A stretch of 45,007 bases of DNA from Casp-actino8 sp964513215 (GTDB taxonomy: Bacteria; Actinomycetota; Acidimicrobiia; Acidimicrobiales; Ilumatobacteraceae): contig CAZELU010000014.1 in assembly GCA_964513215.1 (NCBI GenBank), positions 1 through 45,007 on the forward strand. Direction: 5' to 3'. The translations under genes were made by a program, and so were the position numbers. The notes beneath the pieces were generated by a model. That model saw only the letters and a list, made by a program, of their open reading frames with translations, was not told the origin of the DNA and ran no database searches. Of this stretch, positions 32,149-41,083 are shown one piece after another. Numbering within the stretch: the stretch's first letter is position 1; each line of letters opens with the position of its first letter.

Positions 32149-32787
32149 GTGAGTCCCGCTCAGAGCCCCCTTGCTTCGTCGGCACCGGTGTCCGAGCCGA
32201 TCATCGAGATCACGCCCACCGCGCACGCCGAACTCATCAAGTTGCGCGATGCCGAAGAAGACGCCGCATCACTCGGACTGCGCCTCGAGATCGTCAGCGG
32301 ACCGGGTGAGGAGTTCAAGTACGACTTGTCGCTCGACGAGTTCCGCAAGGCGGCGTTCAGCGACGAAGTGCGCACTCACGACGGACTCAAGGTGATCGTT
32401 CCGGCCAAGGACGTCGAGTTGTTGCAGGGAGCGGTTCTCGATTTCACCTCGTCGGGTGGTCTCGTCATCCGCAATCCCAACCGTCCGCAGGCGCCGATGG
32501 TGGAAGGTCTCGTGAAGGACGACGAATTGTCGGCCGAGATCGAGTCGGTGATCGCTGTCGACGTGAACCCGGCGCTGGCCGCACACGGAGGCTTCGTCAC
32601 CTACGTGGGCCACGACGGCGACGGCACGGCGTTTCTCACGATGGGCGGCGGGTGCCACGGCTGTTCCATGAGCCGTATGACGATGCTCGAAGGTGTGCAG
32701 ACCACCGTGGTGGAGAAGGTTCCTGCCATCTCGCGCGTTCGCGACCTCACCGACCACACGTCGGGCGAGAACCCCTACTACCGCTGA
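32149..32787 (+). CDS. nfuA: NfuA-like iron-sulfur cluster carrier
   Basis: 212 residues from GTG 32149. Residues about 17-112 form an A-type (HesB/IscA) domain that has no cysteine at all, as in the degenerate N-terminal domain of E. coli NfuA. Residues about 124-200 are the NifU C-terminal domain with the cluster-binding motif GGGCHGCSMS (Cys169, Cys172) and the flanking VNPALAAHGGFV and MTMLEGVQTTVVEKVP. A 4Fe-4S cluster would be held between two subunits and passed to target enzymes. No other suf/isc gene is adjacent. Confidence 0.92.
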   Translation: MSPAQSPLASSAPVSEPIIEITPTAHAELIKLRDAEEDAASLGLRLEIVSGPGEEFKYDLSLDEFRKAAFSDEVRTHDGLKVIVPAKDVELLQGAVLDFTSSGGLVIRNPNRPQAPMVEGLVKDDELSAEIESVIAVDVNPALAAHGGFVTYVGHDGDGTAFLTMGGGCHGCSMSRMTMLEGVQTTVVEKVPAISRVRDLTDHTSGENPYYR

Positions 32788-32816
32788 TCGTTTTCGAACG
32801 TCCTGGCGACGTGACG

Positions 32817-34535
32817 TCAGTTCTGCGGACCGCGCACGAGTCGGCCCGGCAGCTGGCCCGTGAACTCGTCGTGGTCGATCGTCTGCACGCCGTTCACGAA
32901 CGTGGCGACGTAACCGCGACCATGCTGGACGAGACGCCGTGCGCCCGACGGGAGATCGAAGGCCATGCGTGGCACGTCGAAACCGAGTGAGTCGTAGTCG
33001 ATGACGTTGATGTCGGCGCGCAAACCCGGAGCAATCAGGCCGCGATCACGAAGACCGTAGAACTCGGCCGTTTGGCGGGTCTGACGATGCACCACGTATT
33101 CGAGCGGCAACTTGGGGCCACGCGAGCGATCGCGTGTCCAGTGAGTGAGCATGAACGTGGGCATGCCGCCATCGCAGATCGCACCGCAGTGAGCGCCGGC
33201 ATCGGAGAGCCCCATGCGGGTGTGCGGGTGCAGATGCGCCTCGTAGGTCATCGACAGATCGCCGTACGAGTAGTTGAAGAACGGCGCGTAGATCATGCCG
33301 TTGCCGTCGTCGGACGTGAGTTGATCGAGGATGATCTCTTGAGTGGTGCGTCCGGTGCGGGTCGCGATGCCGGCAACCGAATCTTCGCGTCGCGGTTCGT
33401 AGTCGATGTCGGCGCCGTTCACGAGCCACATGCCGTCGGCTTTCTCGAGAACCAACTTGGCGAACAGGCCGCCGTCGGCCGGCATCTCGTGCACGATGCG
33501 GCGGCGGCGTTCGGGATCGGCCAGAGCGGCAAGTCGCTCGGGCATCGGCAGGTGCTGAACTTCGGCGTAGGCCGGATGGAAGAGGAGCGGGTGCACACTG
33601 CCGTGCAGGCAGTACATGATGCCGATGGAGCGTCCGGCCACTTGTGTGTAGATCGGGATGCCGTCGGCGTGCGCCTCGTGCAGGAGGCGGAGAACGTCGC
33701 GCCACAAGTCGGGCGACTGATCGGTCTGGCTGAGATTCACGCTGATCGGCCGGCCGGTGCGGCGCACCAGTTCGCGCATCCAGTCCCACTCTTCGAACGG
33801 AACGCGAATGTGTTCGGGAGAGAACTGGAAGTTGCCGTGGCCGACACGGGCCATCGCATCGGCGATCGCGAACAACTCGTCGGACGCGACCATGGTGCCG
33901 GGTACCAACTCGCCGCTCTTCGACTTGTGCAACGGAGTGCGGCTGGTGGAGAAGCCGAGGGCGCCGGCGCGCAGCGCGTCCTCCACCAGATGAGCCATGC
34001 GCAACGAGTCGTCGGCCGTGGCGGGCTCGTTGTCGGCTCCGCGTTGGCCCATCACGTACGCGCGCAGCGGTCCGTGGGCGATCTGGGTGCCGATGTCGAG
34101 CACGTACTCGCGACCGCCCACCACGTCGAGGTACTCGCCGAAGGTTTCCCATTGCCAATCGATGCCGTCGCTCATGGCCGAGCCGGGAATGTCCTCGACA
34201 CCTTCCATGAGTTCGATCAACCACTGATGACGGTCGGGGTGAGCCGGGGCGAAACCCACGCCGCAGTTGCCCATGACGGCGGTGGTGACGCCGTGCCACG
34301 AACTCGGTGTGAGCCAGGGGTCCCACGAGACCTGAGCGTCGTAGTGCGTGTGCACGTCGACGAAGCCAGGAGTGACGAGACGACCAGCAGCGTCGATGGT
34401 GCGTGAGGCGCGACTGGCGCTCCCCGGTTCGGTCACCTCGGAGATGCGGCCGTTGTCGATGGTGATGTCGGCCATGCGCGCGGGCGCGCCCGAACCGTCG
34501 ACGAGATGGGCATTCGTGATCGCGATCTCGGCCAT
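32817..34535 (-). CDS. N-acyl-D-aminoacylase-type amidohydrolase
   Basis: 572 residues. Metal-dependent amidohydrolase superfamily 3: N-terminal beta-sandwich ITNAHLVDGSGAPARMADI, metal motif FVDVHTHYDAQ (His-x-His), TTAVMGNCGVGFAPAHP, the segment LGFSTSRTPLHK, and late motif GLSDAGAHCGAICDGG with the catalytic aspartate. The closing block ADINVIDYDSLG with FVNGVQTIDHDEFTGQLPGRLVR is typical of D-aminoacylase/dihydroorotase-like members. It probably cleaves N-acyl-D-amino acids or a related amide. The ATG at 34535 is 10 nt from a TAGGGT box that overlaps the stop of the upstream IMPase-family gene. Converges on nfuA across 29 bp. Confidence 0.88.
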   Translation of the reverse strand: MAEIAITNAHLVDGSGAPARMADITIDNGRISEVTEPGSASRASRTIDAAGRLVTPGFVDVHTHYDAQVSWDPWLTPSSWHGVTTAVMGNCGVGFAPAHPDRHQWLIELMEGVEDIPGSAMSDGIDWQWETFGEYLDVVGGREYVLDIGTQIAHGPLRAYVMGQRGADNEPATADDSLRMAHLVEDALRAGALGFSTSRTPLHKSKSGELVPGTMVASDELFAIADAMARVGHGNFQFSPEHIRVPFEEWDWMRELVRRTGRPISVNLSQTDQSPDLWRDVLRLLHEAHADGIPIYTQVAGRSIGIMYCLHGSVHPLLFHPAYAEVQHLPMPERLAALADPERRRRIVHEMPADGGLFAKLVLEKADGMWLVNGADIDYEPRREDSVAGIATRTGRTTQEIILDQLTSDDGNGMIYAPFFNYSYGDLSMTYEAHLHPHTRMGLSDAGAHCGAICDGGMPTFMLTHWTRDRSRGPKLPLEYVVHRQTRQTAEFYGLRDRGLIAPGLRADINVIDYDSLGFDVPRMAFDLPSGARRLVQHGRGYVATFVNGVQTIDHDEFTGQLPGRLVRGPQN

Positions 34536-34548
34536 GCGAGACCGGACC

Positions 34549-35325
34549 CTAACAGAGGCGTGCGATGACCTCGTCGTGCAATCGACCGTTGGACGACACG
34601 GCCGAATCGCTCTCGAACGTGCGCACTCCGGTGCGGTCGGTGAGTCGTCCGCCGGCTGCTTCGACCACCGCTTGTACCGCGGCGATGTCGTACGGAGCGA
34701 GGCCGATGGCGTCGATCGCGACGTCGATGGCTCCCTCGGCCACGAGCATGTGTTGCCAGAAGTCGCCGTAACCGCGAGCGCGATACGACTGCTGCTGCAA
34801 CTCGACCAGACGCGAGGTGAGACCGAGGCGGTCCCATCCGGCGTTGAACGTGATACTCACTTGTGCGTCGGCGATACGTGACGTGTCGGCCACGCGAATG
34901 GGGTGCCCGTTGGCGAAGGCACCGTCGTCGGTGCTCGACCACCAGCGGCGTCCGAGGGCCGGCGCCGACACCACTCCCACCACCGGTCCGCGTTCGACGT
35001 GTGTGAGCGCGATGAGGGTGGCCCAGACCGGTACGCCACGCACGAAGTTCGACGTGCCGTCGATCGGATCGATGACCCAGCGCCAGGGCGAAGCCGACGA
35101 ACCGCGTGTGCCGTGTTCTTCGCCGAACACCGCGTGATCGGGACGGTCGACCACGAGACGGTCGACGATGGCGGCTTCGGTTCCGCGATCGATCTCGGTC
35201 ACTTCCGACTTGTCGGCCTTGCGCGACACCGAGAACGCGCGGGCTTCGAAGGCCGGGAGAGTGATCGCGTCGGCGAGATCGGCCAGAGCGAGCCCCAGGC
35301 TCAACTCACGGGAGAGATCACTCAT
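34549..35325 (-). CDS. Inositol-monophosphatase-family phosphatase (HisN-like)
   Basis: 258 residues from MSDLSRELSLGLALADLAD; ATG 35325 overlaps the dxs stop (ATGA), and the longer frame to 35595 is inside dxs. Mg-dependent sugar-phosphatase fold with GEEHG (68-72), WVIDPIDGTSNFVRGVPVW (83-101) and the C-terminal PYDIAAVQAVVEAAGG. The sequence is closer to actinobacterial histidinol-phosphate phosphatases (HisN) than to SuhB, as judged from RGVPVWATLIAL and the short N-terminus. Inositol-phosphate hydrolysis after ino1 is the alternative. Coupling to dxs is by position only. Confidence 0.85.
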   Translation of the reverse strand: MSDLSRELSLGLALADLADAITLPAFEARAFSVSRKADKSEVTEIDRGTEAAIVDRLVVDRPDHAVFGEEHGTRGSSASPWRWVIDPIDGTSNFVRGVPVWATLIALTHVERGPVVGVVSAPALGRRWWSSTDDGAFANGHPIRVADTSRIADAQVSITFNAGWDRLGLTSRLVELQQQSYRARGYGDFWQHMLVAEGAIDVAIDAIGLAPYDIAAVQAVVEAAGGRLTDRTGVRTFESDSAVSSNGRLHDEVIARLC

Positions 35326-37268
35326 GAACGAGCGGCGTCGATGGCCGCGACGATGCCGTCGGCGTCGAGTCCGAGCTGGCTCAACAAGCGATCGGGCTTG
35401 GCGTGGGGGAGGAACTTGGTCGGAACACCAAGGACGGTCACGCGGGTGTCCGTACGCCGTTCGGCGATCTGGGTGGCGATGGACGTGCCGATGCCACCTT
35501 CGCGAATGCCGTCTTCCACCGTGATCACGAAGCGGTGCGTGGCGGCATCGTCGATCATGGCCGGGTCGAGTGGTGCGCACGAGCGAACGTCCCACACCGT
35601 GACCGGAGTTCCGTCGGCCCCGAGTTGCTCGGCGGCCTTCAACGCGGCCGCGACCATCTTGCCCACGGCGAGAATGGCCACGCCGCCGTCACCCTGTTGG
35701 AGTTTGCGCGCTTCGAGACCGGCGCCCACGTCATCGGCTGCGACCTGTCGGGCCGCGCCCTTCGGATAGCGAATGACGACCGGGCCGGCGTCGGCCAGTT
35801 TCAGAGCGTCGTGCAACATCTGCTGCAGTTCTTGGGCACTGGACGGAGCGAGCACTCGCATGCCCGGAACCTTGGCGAGCAACGCCATGTCGTACACGCC
35901 GTGATGGCTCGGGCCGTCGTCACCGGTGATGCCGGCGCGATCGAGGCAGAACACGACCGGCAGACGATGCAGTGCGACGTCGTACACGACTTGGTCCCAG
36001 CCGCGCGACAAGAACGTGGAGTAGATCGCGACCACCGGGCGGAGTCCGCCCATGGCCATCCCGGCCGCACCGGTGACCGCGTGTTGTTCGGCGATGCCCA
36101 CGTCGAAGAAGCGCTCGGGGAAACGTGATTGGAACGGAAGCAGTCCGGTGGGTCCGGGCATGGCCGCGGTGACGGCGACGATGCGCGGGTCGGCTTCGGC
36201 TTCCTTGATGATCGAGTCGGCGAAAGCCTGGGTGTATCCGGTGGGAACAGCCTTCGGAGGGCCAACGGCCGGATCGAACACCGGGGCATCGTGCAAGTGC
36301 TTCTCGTCGTCGTCCTCGGCCGGTGAGTAGCCCTTGCCCTTCTGAGTGAGGACGTGCACCACGATGGGGCCTTCGCCCGAGAGGTCTTCGGCGTTGCGCA
36401 GCGCACCCTCGAGTTCGCGAACGTTGTGGCCGTCGATCGGACCGATGTAGCGAACGCCGAGTGCTTCGAAGAACGACGGCGGCTGCAAGAACTCGCGCAC
36501 CGCGGCTTTGACGGCTTCGACACCCTTCTCGGCCTGCTGACCCACCACGGGCAAGTTCTGCAACCAGGCTTCGATACGCCGCTGACGCTGCACGTACACC
36601 GGGTTCATTCGGATGCGGGTGAGGCCGGCGGACAACTTCTCGGTGATGCGGTCGGGGAGGGCGGCGCGCTCGATGGCAGCGGTGTCGCTCTCATCGGTGG
36701 TCAACTGCTGCGTGAGGTTGGAGATGGTGGGCGCGTAACTACGACCGTTGTCGTTGAGAACGACGATGACGCGACGCTTGCTGTGGCCCAGGTTGTTGAG
36801 GGCCTCGTACGCCATGCCGCCGGTCATGGAGCCGTCGCCGATCACGGCCACGATGTGGCGGTGCTGGTCGACCCCGGCGTCGCGGGCAACGGCCAGGCCG
36901 TAGGCGTACGACAGAACGGTGGAGGCGTGGCTGTTCTCGATGTAGTCGTGGCGACTCTCCTCACGGCTGGGGTAGCCCGAGAGTCCGTCGGCCTGGCGCA
37001 GTGATGCGAAACGTTCGGCCCGGCCGGTGACGATCTTGTGCACGTAGGCCTGGTGGCCGGTGTCCCAGAGAATCGCGTCGCGCGGTGAGTCGAACACACG
37101 ATGCAGAGCGAGGGTCAGTTCGACCGCGCCGAGGTTCGACCCGAGATGGCCGCCGTTGTCGGCCACGGCCCGCACGATGAAATCGCGGATCTCTCCGGCG
37201 AGTTCGTCGAGTTCGGGGTACGACATCCGACGCAGATCGCTCGGCTGACGGATCGAGTCCAGGGACAT
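35322..37268 (-). CDS. dxs: 1-deoxy-D-xylulose-5-phosphate synthase
   Basis: 648 residues. The TPP enzyme condenses pyruvate and glyceraldehyde-3-phosphate for the MEP isoprenoid pathway and for thiamine and pyridoxal precursors. Family marks: GGHLGSNLGAVELTLALH with the catalytic histidine (H41), the TPP motif IGDGSMTGGMAYEALNN...LNDNG (143-174), the interdomain segment IGPIDGHN, and the proton-relay glutamate in DVGIAEQHAVTGAAGMA. SRGWDQVVYDVALH and GDDGPSHHGVYD are present as well. Length is normal. The ATG follows TAGCGT after 9 nt. Upstream, 69 bp with a 13-bp inverted repeat (37308-37320) separate it from the PAP2 gene. Confidence 0.96.
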   Translation of the reverse strand: MSLDSIRQPSDLRRMSYPELDELAGEIRDFIVRAVADNGGHLGSNLGAVELTLALHRVFDSPRDAILWDTGHQAYVHKIVTGRAERFASLRQADGLSGYPSREESRHDYIENSHASTVLSYAYGLAVARDAGVDQHRHIVAVIGDGSMTGGMAYEALNNLGHSKRRVIVVLNDNGRSYAPTISNLTQQLTTDESDTAAIERAALPDRITEKLSAGLTRIRMNPVYVQRQRRIEAWLQNLPVVGQQAEKGVEAVKAAVREFLQPPSFFEALGVRYIGPIDGHNVRELEGALRNAEDLSGEGPIVVHVLTQKGKGYSPAEDDDEKHLHDAPVFDPAVGPPKAVPTGYTQAFADSIIKEAEADPRIVAVTAAMPGPTGLLPFQSRFPERFFDVGIAEQHAVTGAAGMAMGGLRPVVAIYSTFLSRGWDQVVYDVALHRLPVVFCLDRAGITGDDGPSHHGVYDMALLAKVPGMRVLAPSSAQELQQMLHDALKLADAGPVVIRYPKGAARQVAADDVGAGLEARKLQQGDGGVAILAVGKMVAAALKAAEQLGADGTPVTVWDVRSCAPLDPAMIDDAATHRFVITVEDGIREGGIGTSIATQIAERRTDTRVTVLGVPTKFLPHAKPDRLLSQLGLDADGIVAAIDAARS

Positions 37269-37283
37269 GGTGCGATCACGCTA
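37266..37283 (-). promoter_or_regulatory. Candidate -10 region of dxs
   Basis: Minus strand TAGCGT (37278-37283) is 9 nt from the ATG at 37268, giving a leader of only 2-3 nt. No -35 is clear. Confidence 0.4.
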
Positions 37284-37307
37284 GCCCTGGTTCCTAGCGA
37301 GTGCCCG

Positions 37308-37320
37308 GCCCGAATCGGGC
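37308..37320 (-). terminator. Short inverted repeat after the PAP2 gene
   Basis: GCCCGA and TCGGGC surround one A, giving a 6-bp stem 18 bp past the PAP2 stop and 40 bp before dxs. There is no T-run, so terminator function is doubtful. Confidence 0.3.
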
Positions 37321-37337
37321 GTGTGACCGCTGGCTGG

Positions 37338-38240
37338 TCAGGTGTTCGCGAACTGGGCCTCGTGCTTGCGGTCGAGGCGGTTCTGGTTCCATCGATGGAG
37401 CCCCCAACCGAGCAACGCACCCACACCGAGCGCCAGCTGACCACCGACGCCGTCGATCCAGTAGTGGTTGCCCGTCACGACGATGCAAAAGAGCGTGGCG
37501 GCCGGATACAAGAGCATGGCGATCTTGGTCCAGCGTCGTCGTAGGAGCGGCCACATCGCGAACGCACACCAACTGGCCCATCCGATGTGCATGCTCGGCA
37601 TGGCGGCGTACTGATTGGAGATCGACTTCATGGTGTCGGAGTCGAAAGTCCACAACGCGGCGCCGTACTCGGGCAGCGTGTCGACGAATCCGAAGGTGCC
37701 GTCGTCTTCGGTGCCCACGAGCCCGTCGGCGCCCGTGTCACGCAACGGGCTCTCGATGCAGGCGCCGCCGTAGCCCCCGCGAACCGGATCGGGGCACGGC
37801 GCGTCGAGCAGACGTGGCGGCATCACCGGGAAGAGCGAGAATCCGACGATGCCGAGAGCGGTGGTGATGGCGAGCGTGTTGCGCCATTGAGGGAACACGC
37901 CGGGTCGCTTGAAGAACAAGATCCAGAACACGCCGAGAGTGACCACGAAGTGCGCGGTGCCGTAGTACACGTTCCAGAAGCGGATGAACCAGTCCCAACT
38001 GAGGAACCAATCCTGCACACTCTCTTCGTGATAGAGGCCGATGAAGCGTTCGAGCCGAATGAGACGCTCGGCGTTGTTGAAGGCTTGTTCGGGAACGCCG
38101 TCGGCGGCGATGTACGACGAGCCGAACAGATTGCGGGTCCACGAGTACACCACGTAGAAGGCGCCCATGATGAGCGCCTCTTTCCACCAGTACGTGCGGT
38201 GAACACGGGCCGGTACGGCTTCGGTCGCCGCAGTTTCCAC
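37338..38240 (-). CDS. PAP2-superfamily integral membrane phosphatase/phosphotransferase
   Basis: 300 residues, GTG start at 38240. About six membrane helices. The phosphatase-type active-site blocks are YAAMPSMHIGWA (His218) and VVTGNHYWIDGVGG (His259, Asp263), with the earlier VMPPRLL. The Tyr/Trp-rich N-terminal half (WNVYYGTAHFVVTLGVFWI) resembles PAP2_3 proteins related to Aur1/inositol-phosphotransferases and actinobacterial lipid-phosphate enzymes. It could dephosphorylate a lipid phosphate or transfer phosphoinositol. GTG follows TAGATT after 6 nt. Divergent from tldD across 85 bp. Confidence 0.85.
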   Translation of the reverse strand: METAATEAVPARVHRTYWWKEALIMGAFYVVYSWTRNLFGSSYIAADGVPEQAFNNAERLIRLERFIGLYHEESVQDWFLSWDWFIRFWNVYYGTAHFVVTLGVFWILFFKRPGVFPQWRNTLAITTALGIVGFSLFPVMPPRLLDAPCPDPVRGGYGGACIESPLRDTGADGLVGTEDDGTFGFVDTLPEYGAALWTFDSDTMKSISNQYAAMPSMHIGWASWCAFAMWPLLRRRWTKIAMLLYPAATLFCIVVTGNHYWIDGVGGQLALGVGALLGWGLHRWNQNRLDRKHEAQFANT

Positions 38241-38246
38241 GCCTGG

Positions 38247-38252
38247 AATCTA
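38247..38252 (-). promoter_or_regulatory. Candidate -10 box of the PAP2 gene
   Basis: Minus strand TAGATT, then 6 nt, then GTG (38240). The gene would be leaderless. Confidence 0.5.
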
Positions 38253-38313
38253 GGGCGTGAACGAGCCGGGCGGCTCTTCCGCTCGCCGACTCTCCCGTTC
38301 GCCACCTCGTTCC

Positions 38314-38319
38314 TAGACT
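38314..38319 (+). promoter_or_regulatory. Candidate -10 box of tldD
   Basis: TAGACT, then 6 nt, then GTG 38326. One of the clearest leaderless contexts in the window. Confidence 0.6.
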
Positions 38320-38325
38320 CGGCCT

Positions 38326-39717
38326 GTGATCGACAACGACGTCCTCGAACGAGTCCTGTCGGCCGCCCTGCGTACGGGTGCCGACTTCGCCGAAATCTTC
38401 GCCAGCGACTGGCGCGGAACCGGAGTCGGTCTCGACGACGGGCGTATCGAGCAGTTGTCGACCGGCCGCAATCGCGGGGCCGGTATTCGTGTCATCAGTG
38501 GCGAGACCACCGGCTTCGCGCACACCGCCGACCTCACCGAGTCGGGACTGCTCGCGGCCGCTCGTGTGGCCGCCGATGCCGCGCGTCAAGGTGGTGGCGG
38601 AACGCGCGTCGTCGCATTGACCGCACAGCCGTCGCGCATCGTGAGTCCGATCGACGTCGATCCGTCCACCGTCGCCAAGGCGTCCAAGGTCGAACTTCTG
38701 CGTCGTGTCGACGACGCCGCGCGTTCGACCGGTGGTGCCATCACTCAGGTGTCGGCCGGTTACTCGGATGGTCGCACGCTCATCGTGGTGGCCAACTCCG
38801 ATGGCTTGGTCGCACGTGACGAACGCATTCGCACATTGCTTCGCGTGAGCGCCGTCGCCAACGGTGACACTGGTATGCAGACCGGATTCGACTCGGTGGG
38901 CCACACCATGGGCTTCGAACTGTTCGACAAGGTTCAGGTGGAAGACGTCGCGCGTACGGCGGCCACCCGTGCACTCACCAAGTTGAAGGCCCGGCCGGCC
39001 CCGTCGGGCTCGATGCCGGTGGTCATCAAGGCCGGCAGTGGCGGCGTGCTGTTCCACGAAGCCTGCGGACACGGTCTCGAAGCCGACCTGGTGGCCAAGG
39101 GCGCCAGCGTGTATCGCGGCAAGGTGGGCGAGTTGGTGGCGTCACCGCTCGTCACCCTGGTGGACGACGGCACGATGACTCACGAGTGGGGTGCCATCGC
39201 GATCGACGACGAGGGCCACCCGTCGCAGTACAACGTGCTCATCGAGAACGGTGTGCTCACCGACTACATGTGGGACTACTTGCGGGCGCGCAAGGAAGGT
39301 CGTCGACAGAGCGGCAACGGTCGTCGCCAGTCGTACAAAGACCTTCCGATGGTGCGCATGACCAATACGTACGTGCTCAACGGCAGCGAAGCACCTGACG
39401 ACATCATTCGCGACACCGAGTCGGGTGTGTACGTCGCGCATCTCGGCGGCGGAAGTGTCAACACGGCCACGGGAGACTTCGTGTTCGGCATGACCGAGGC
39501 GTATCTCATCGAGAACGGCGAGATCACCGAACCTCTTCGTGAGGGCAACCTCATCGGTAATGGCCCGCAGGTGTTGCGCGACATCGATCGATTGGGCAAC
39601 GACTTCGCCATGGGCAATCCGGGCACGTGCGGTAAGGACGGACAAGGTGTTCCGGTGGGTGACGGCCAGCCCACGTTGCGCGTGAAGGCCCTCACCATCG
39701 GCGGCACCGCGTCATGA
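38326..39717 (+). CDS. tldD: Metalloprotease TldD
   Basis: 463 residues from GTG 38326. TldD forms a heterodimeric peptidase with TldE/PmbA that digests unfolded small peptides; known roles elsewhere include microcin B17 maturation and CcdA antitoxin decay. The zinc site HEACGHGLEAD (His-Glu-x-x-x-His, about residues 244-254) is intact, with GVLFHEACGHG preceded by a glycine-rich strand. The C-terminal ILIENGEITEPLREGNLIGNGP-like segment and GTCGKDGQGVPVGDGQPTLRVKALTIGG are characteristic. It overlaps tldE by ATGA, so both subunits are made together. No peptide substrate gene is recognised nearby. Confidence 0.94.
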   Translation: MIDNDVLERVLSAALRTGADFAEIFASDWRGTGVGLDDGRIEQLSTGRNRGAGIRVISGETTGFAHTADLTESGLLAAARVAADAARQGGGGTRVVALTAQPSRIVSPIDVDPSTVAKASKVELLRRVDDAARSTGGAITQVSAGYSDGRTLIVVANSDGLVARDERIRTLLRVSAVANGDTGMQTGFDSVGHTMGFELFDKVQVEDVARTAATRALTKLKARPAPSGSMPVVIKAGSGGVLFHEACGHGLEADLVAKGASVYRGKVGELVASPLVTLVDDGTMTHEWGAIAIDDEGHPSQYNVLIENGVLTDYMWDYLRARKEGRRQSGNGRRQSYKDLPMVRMTNTYVLNGSEAPDDIIRDTESGVYVAHLGGGSVNTATGDFVFGMTEAYLIENGEITEPLREGNLIGNGPQVLRDIDRLGNDFAMGNPGTCGKDGQGVPVGDGQPTLRVKALTIGGTAS

Positions 39718-41066
39718 CTGATCGCAGCGGCGAATTGCTCGCCATCGCCGACCGCGTGGTGGCGCTGGCCCAGGCGGGCGAGCAGGTGGAGGCCTACGTG
39801 AGCCGCAGTCTGTCCACCGACGTTCGCGTGTACGAGGGTGAGGTCGAGCACTTCGTGTCGGCGCAGAGCGAAGGCATCGGCATTCGCGTGATTCGTGACG
39901 GCCGCACGGGCACGTCGTACGCCGGGACTCTCGATCCGGCCGTGATCGCCGATGTGTTGGCCGAAGCCCGCGACAACCTGGGTTACGGCGAGGTCGATCA
40001 ATGGTCGGGGTTGGCCGAACCCGACGGTGTGGCCGTCACACCTCAGGTGCTCTGGAGTGAACGTCTGGAGAGCGTGCCGACGGCGCGCAAGATCGAGTTG
40101 GCCAAAGAACTCGAACGTCTGGCCCGCGCGGCCGACTCACGTGTCCGGGTCGACGACTCCAATTACTCCGATTCGTTCGGTGAGGCGGCCGTGGCCACCA
40201 CGACTGGCATTCGGGTGAGCGGCCGTGAGAACGGTTGCTACCTGAGCGTCGGAACACTCGCCGACGATGGTGACGAGACACAGACCGGCTTCGGCTTTTC
40301 GGTCGGACGCGATGTCGATGAACTCGACATCGAGAAGGCGGCCCGCGAGGCGGCCGATCGGGCGACACGTCTGCTCGGAGCCACCAAACCGGCCAGTCGA
40401 CGCGTGACCGTGGTGCTCGATCCGTTCGTGACCGCGCAGTTCCTCGGCATCATCGGCGGCACGCTGAACGGCGACAGTGTGGTGAAGGGTCGCAGCCTCT
40501 TCGCCAATCGTCTGGGCGATCAGGTGGCCAGTCCGCTCGTCACCTTGGTGGACGACCCCACCAATCCGCTCGCGTACACCGCCACCGACATCGACGGCGA
40601 AGGTCTCGCCGCTCGGCGCAACGTGCTCATCGATCGCGGAACACTGGGCATGTTCGTGCAGTCGTCGTACTCGGCGCGCCGTATGGGTGTGGCCACCACC
40701 GGCAACGGCACGCGCGGCGGCTACGCGGGTTCACCGGGCGCGGGCTGTCTCGCGTTGCAAGTGGTGCCCGGAACGCGTTCGCAGGCCGAGATCGTCGCCG
40801 GCATCGACGACGGCATCCTCATTCAGCAGGTGCAGGGTCTGCATTCGGGTGTGAATCCGGTGTCGGGTGACTTCAGCACGGGCGCAGCCGGCATCACCAT
40901 CGCCAACGGCACGCTCGGTGCGCCGGTCCGCGAGTTCACCATCGCGTCCACGCTCCAGAAGATGCTGCTCGACATCGCCGAAGTGGGCGGCGATCTCGAA
41001 TGGCTACCCATGAGGGCCACCGGCGTCTCGCTCGTCATCCACGATGTCACGATGAGCGGTGCCTGA
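39714..41066 (+). CDS. tldE: TldD/PmbA-family partner subunit TldE
   Basis: 450 residues. Same fold as TldD but without the HExxxH zinc motif; the equivalent region reads VLDPFVTAQFLGIIGGTLNGD. Typical N-terminus VEAYVSRSLSTDVRVYEGEVEHF and C-terminal NPVSGDFSTGAAGITIANGTLGAPVREFTIASTLQKML. The protein is the non-catalytic or substrate-guiding half of the TldD-TldE protease. Coupled by a 4-bp overlap to tldD. Its stop codon lies in a small inverted repeat that reaches into the uppP promoter. Confidence 0.93.
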   Translation: MTDRSGELLAIADRVVALAQAGEQVEAYVSRSLSTDVRVYEGEVEHFVSAQSEGIGIRVIRDGRTGTSYAGTLDPAVIADVLAEARDNLGYGEVDQWSGLAEPDGVAVTPQVLWSERLESVPTARKIELAKELERLARAADSRVRVDDSNYSDSFGEAAVATTTGIRVSGRENGCYLSVGTLADDGDETQTGFGFSVGRDVDELDIEKAAREAADRATRLLGATKPASRRVTVVLDPFVTAQFLGIIGGTLNGDSVVKGRSLFANRLGDQVASPLVTLVDDPTNPLAYTATDIDGEGLAARRNVLIDRGTLGMFVQSSYSARRMGVATTGNGTRGGYAGSPGAGCLALQVVPGTRSQAEIVAGIDDGILIQQVQGLHSGVNPVSGDFSTGAAGITIANGTLGAPVREFTIASTLQKMLLDIAEVGGDLEWLPMRATGVSLVIHDVTMSGA

Positions 41067-41077
41067 CCTGTCAGGCT
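41061..41077 (+). promoter_or_regulatory. uppP -10 box inside an inverted repeat
   Basis: GCCTGA (41061-41066) and TCAGGC (41071-41076) are complementary around CCTG. CAGGCT (41072-41077) is a -10-like box 6 nt before the uppP ATG. The repeat could be an operator or chance; it also covers the tldE stop codon. Confidence 0.4.
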
Positions 41078-41083
41078 GAACTC

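Noticed and set aside
32798..32812. Terminator between nfuA and the amidohydrolase gene (ACGTC/GACGT)
   Set aside because: Only a 5-bp stem with no T-tract in either direction downstream.
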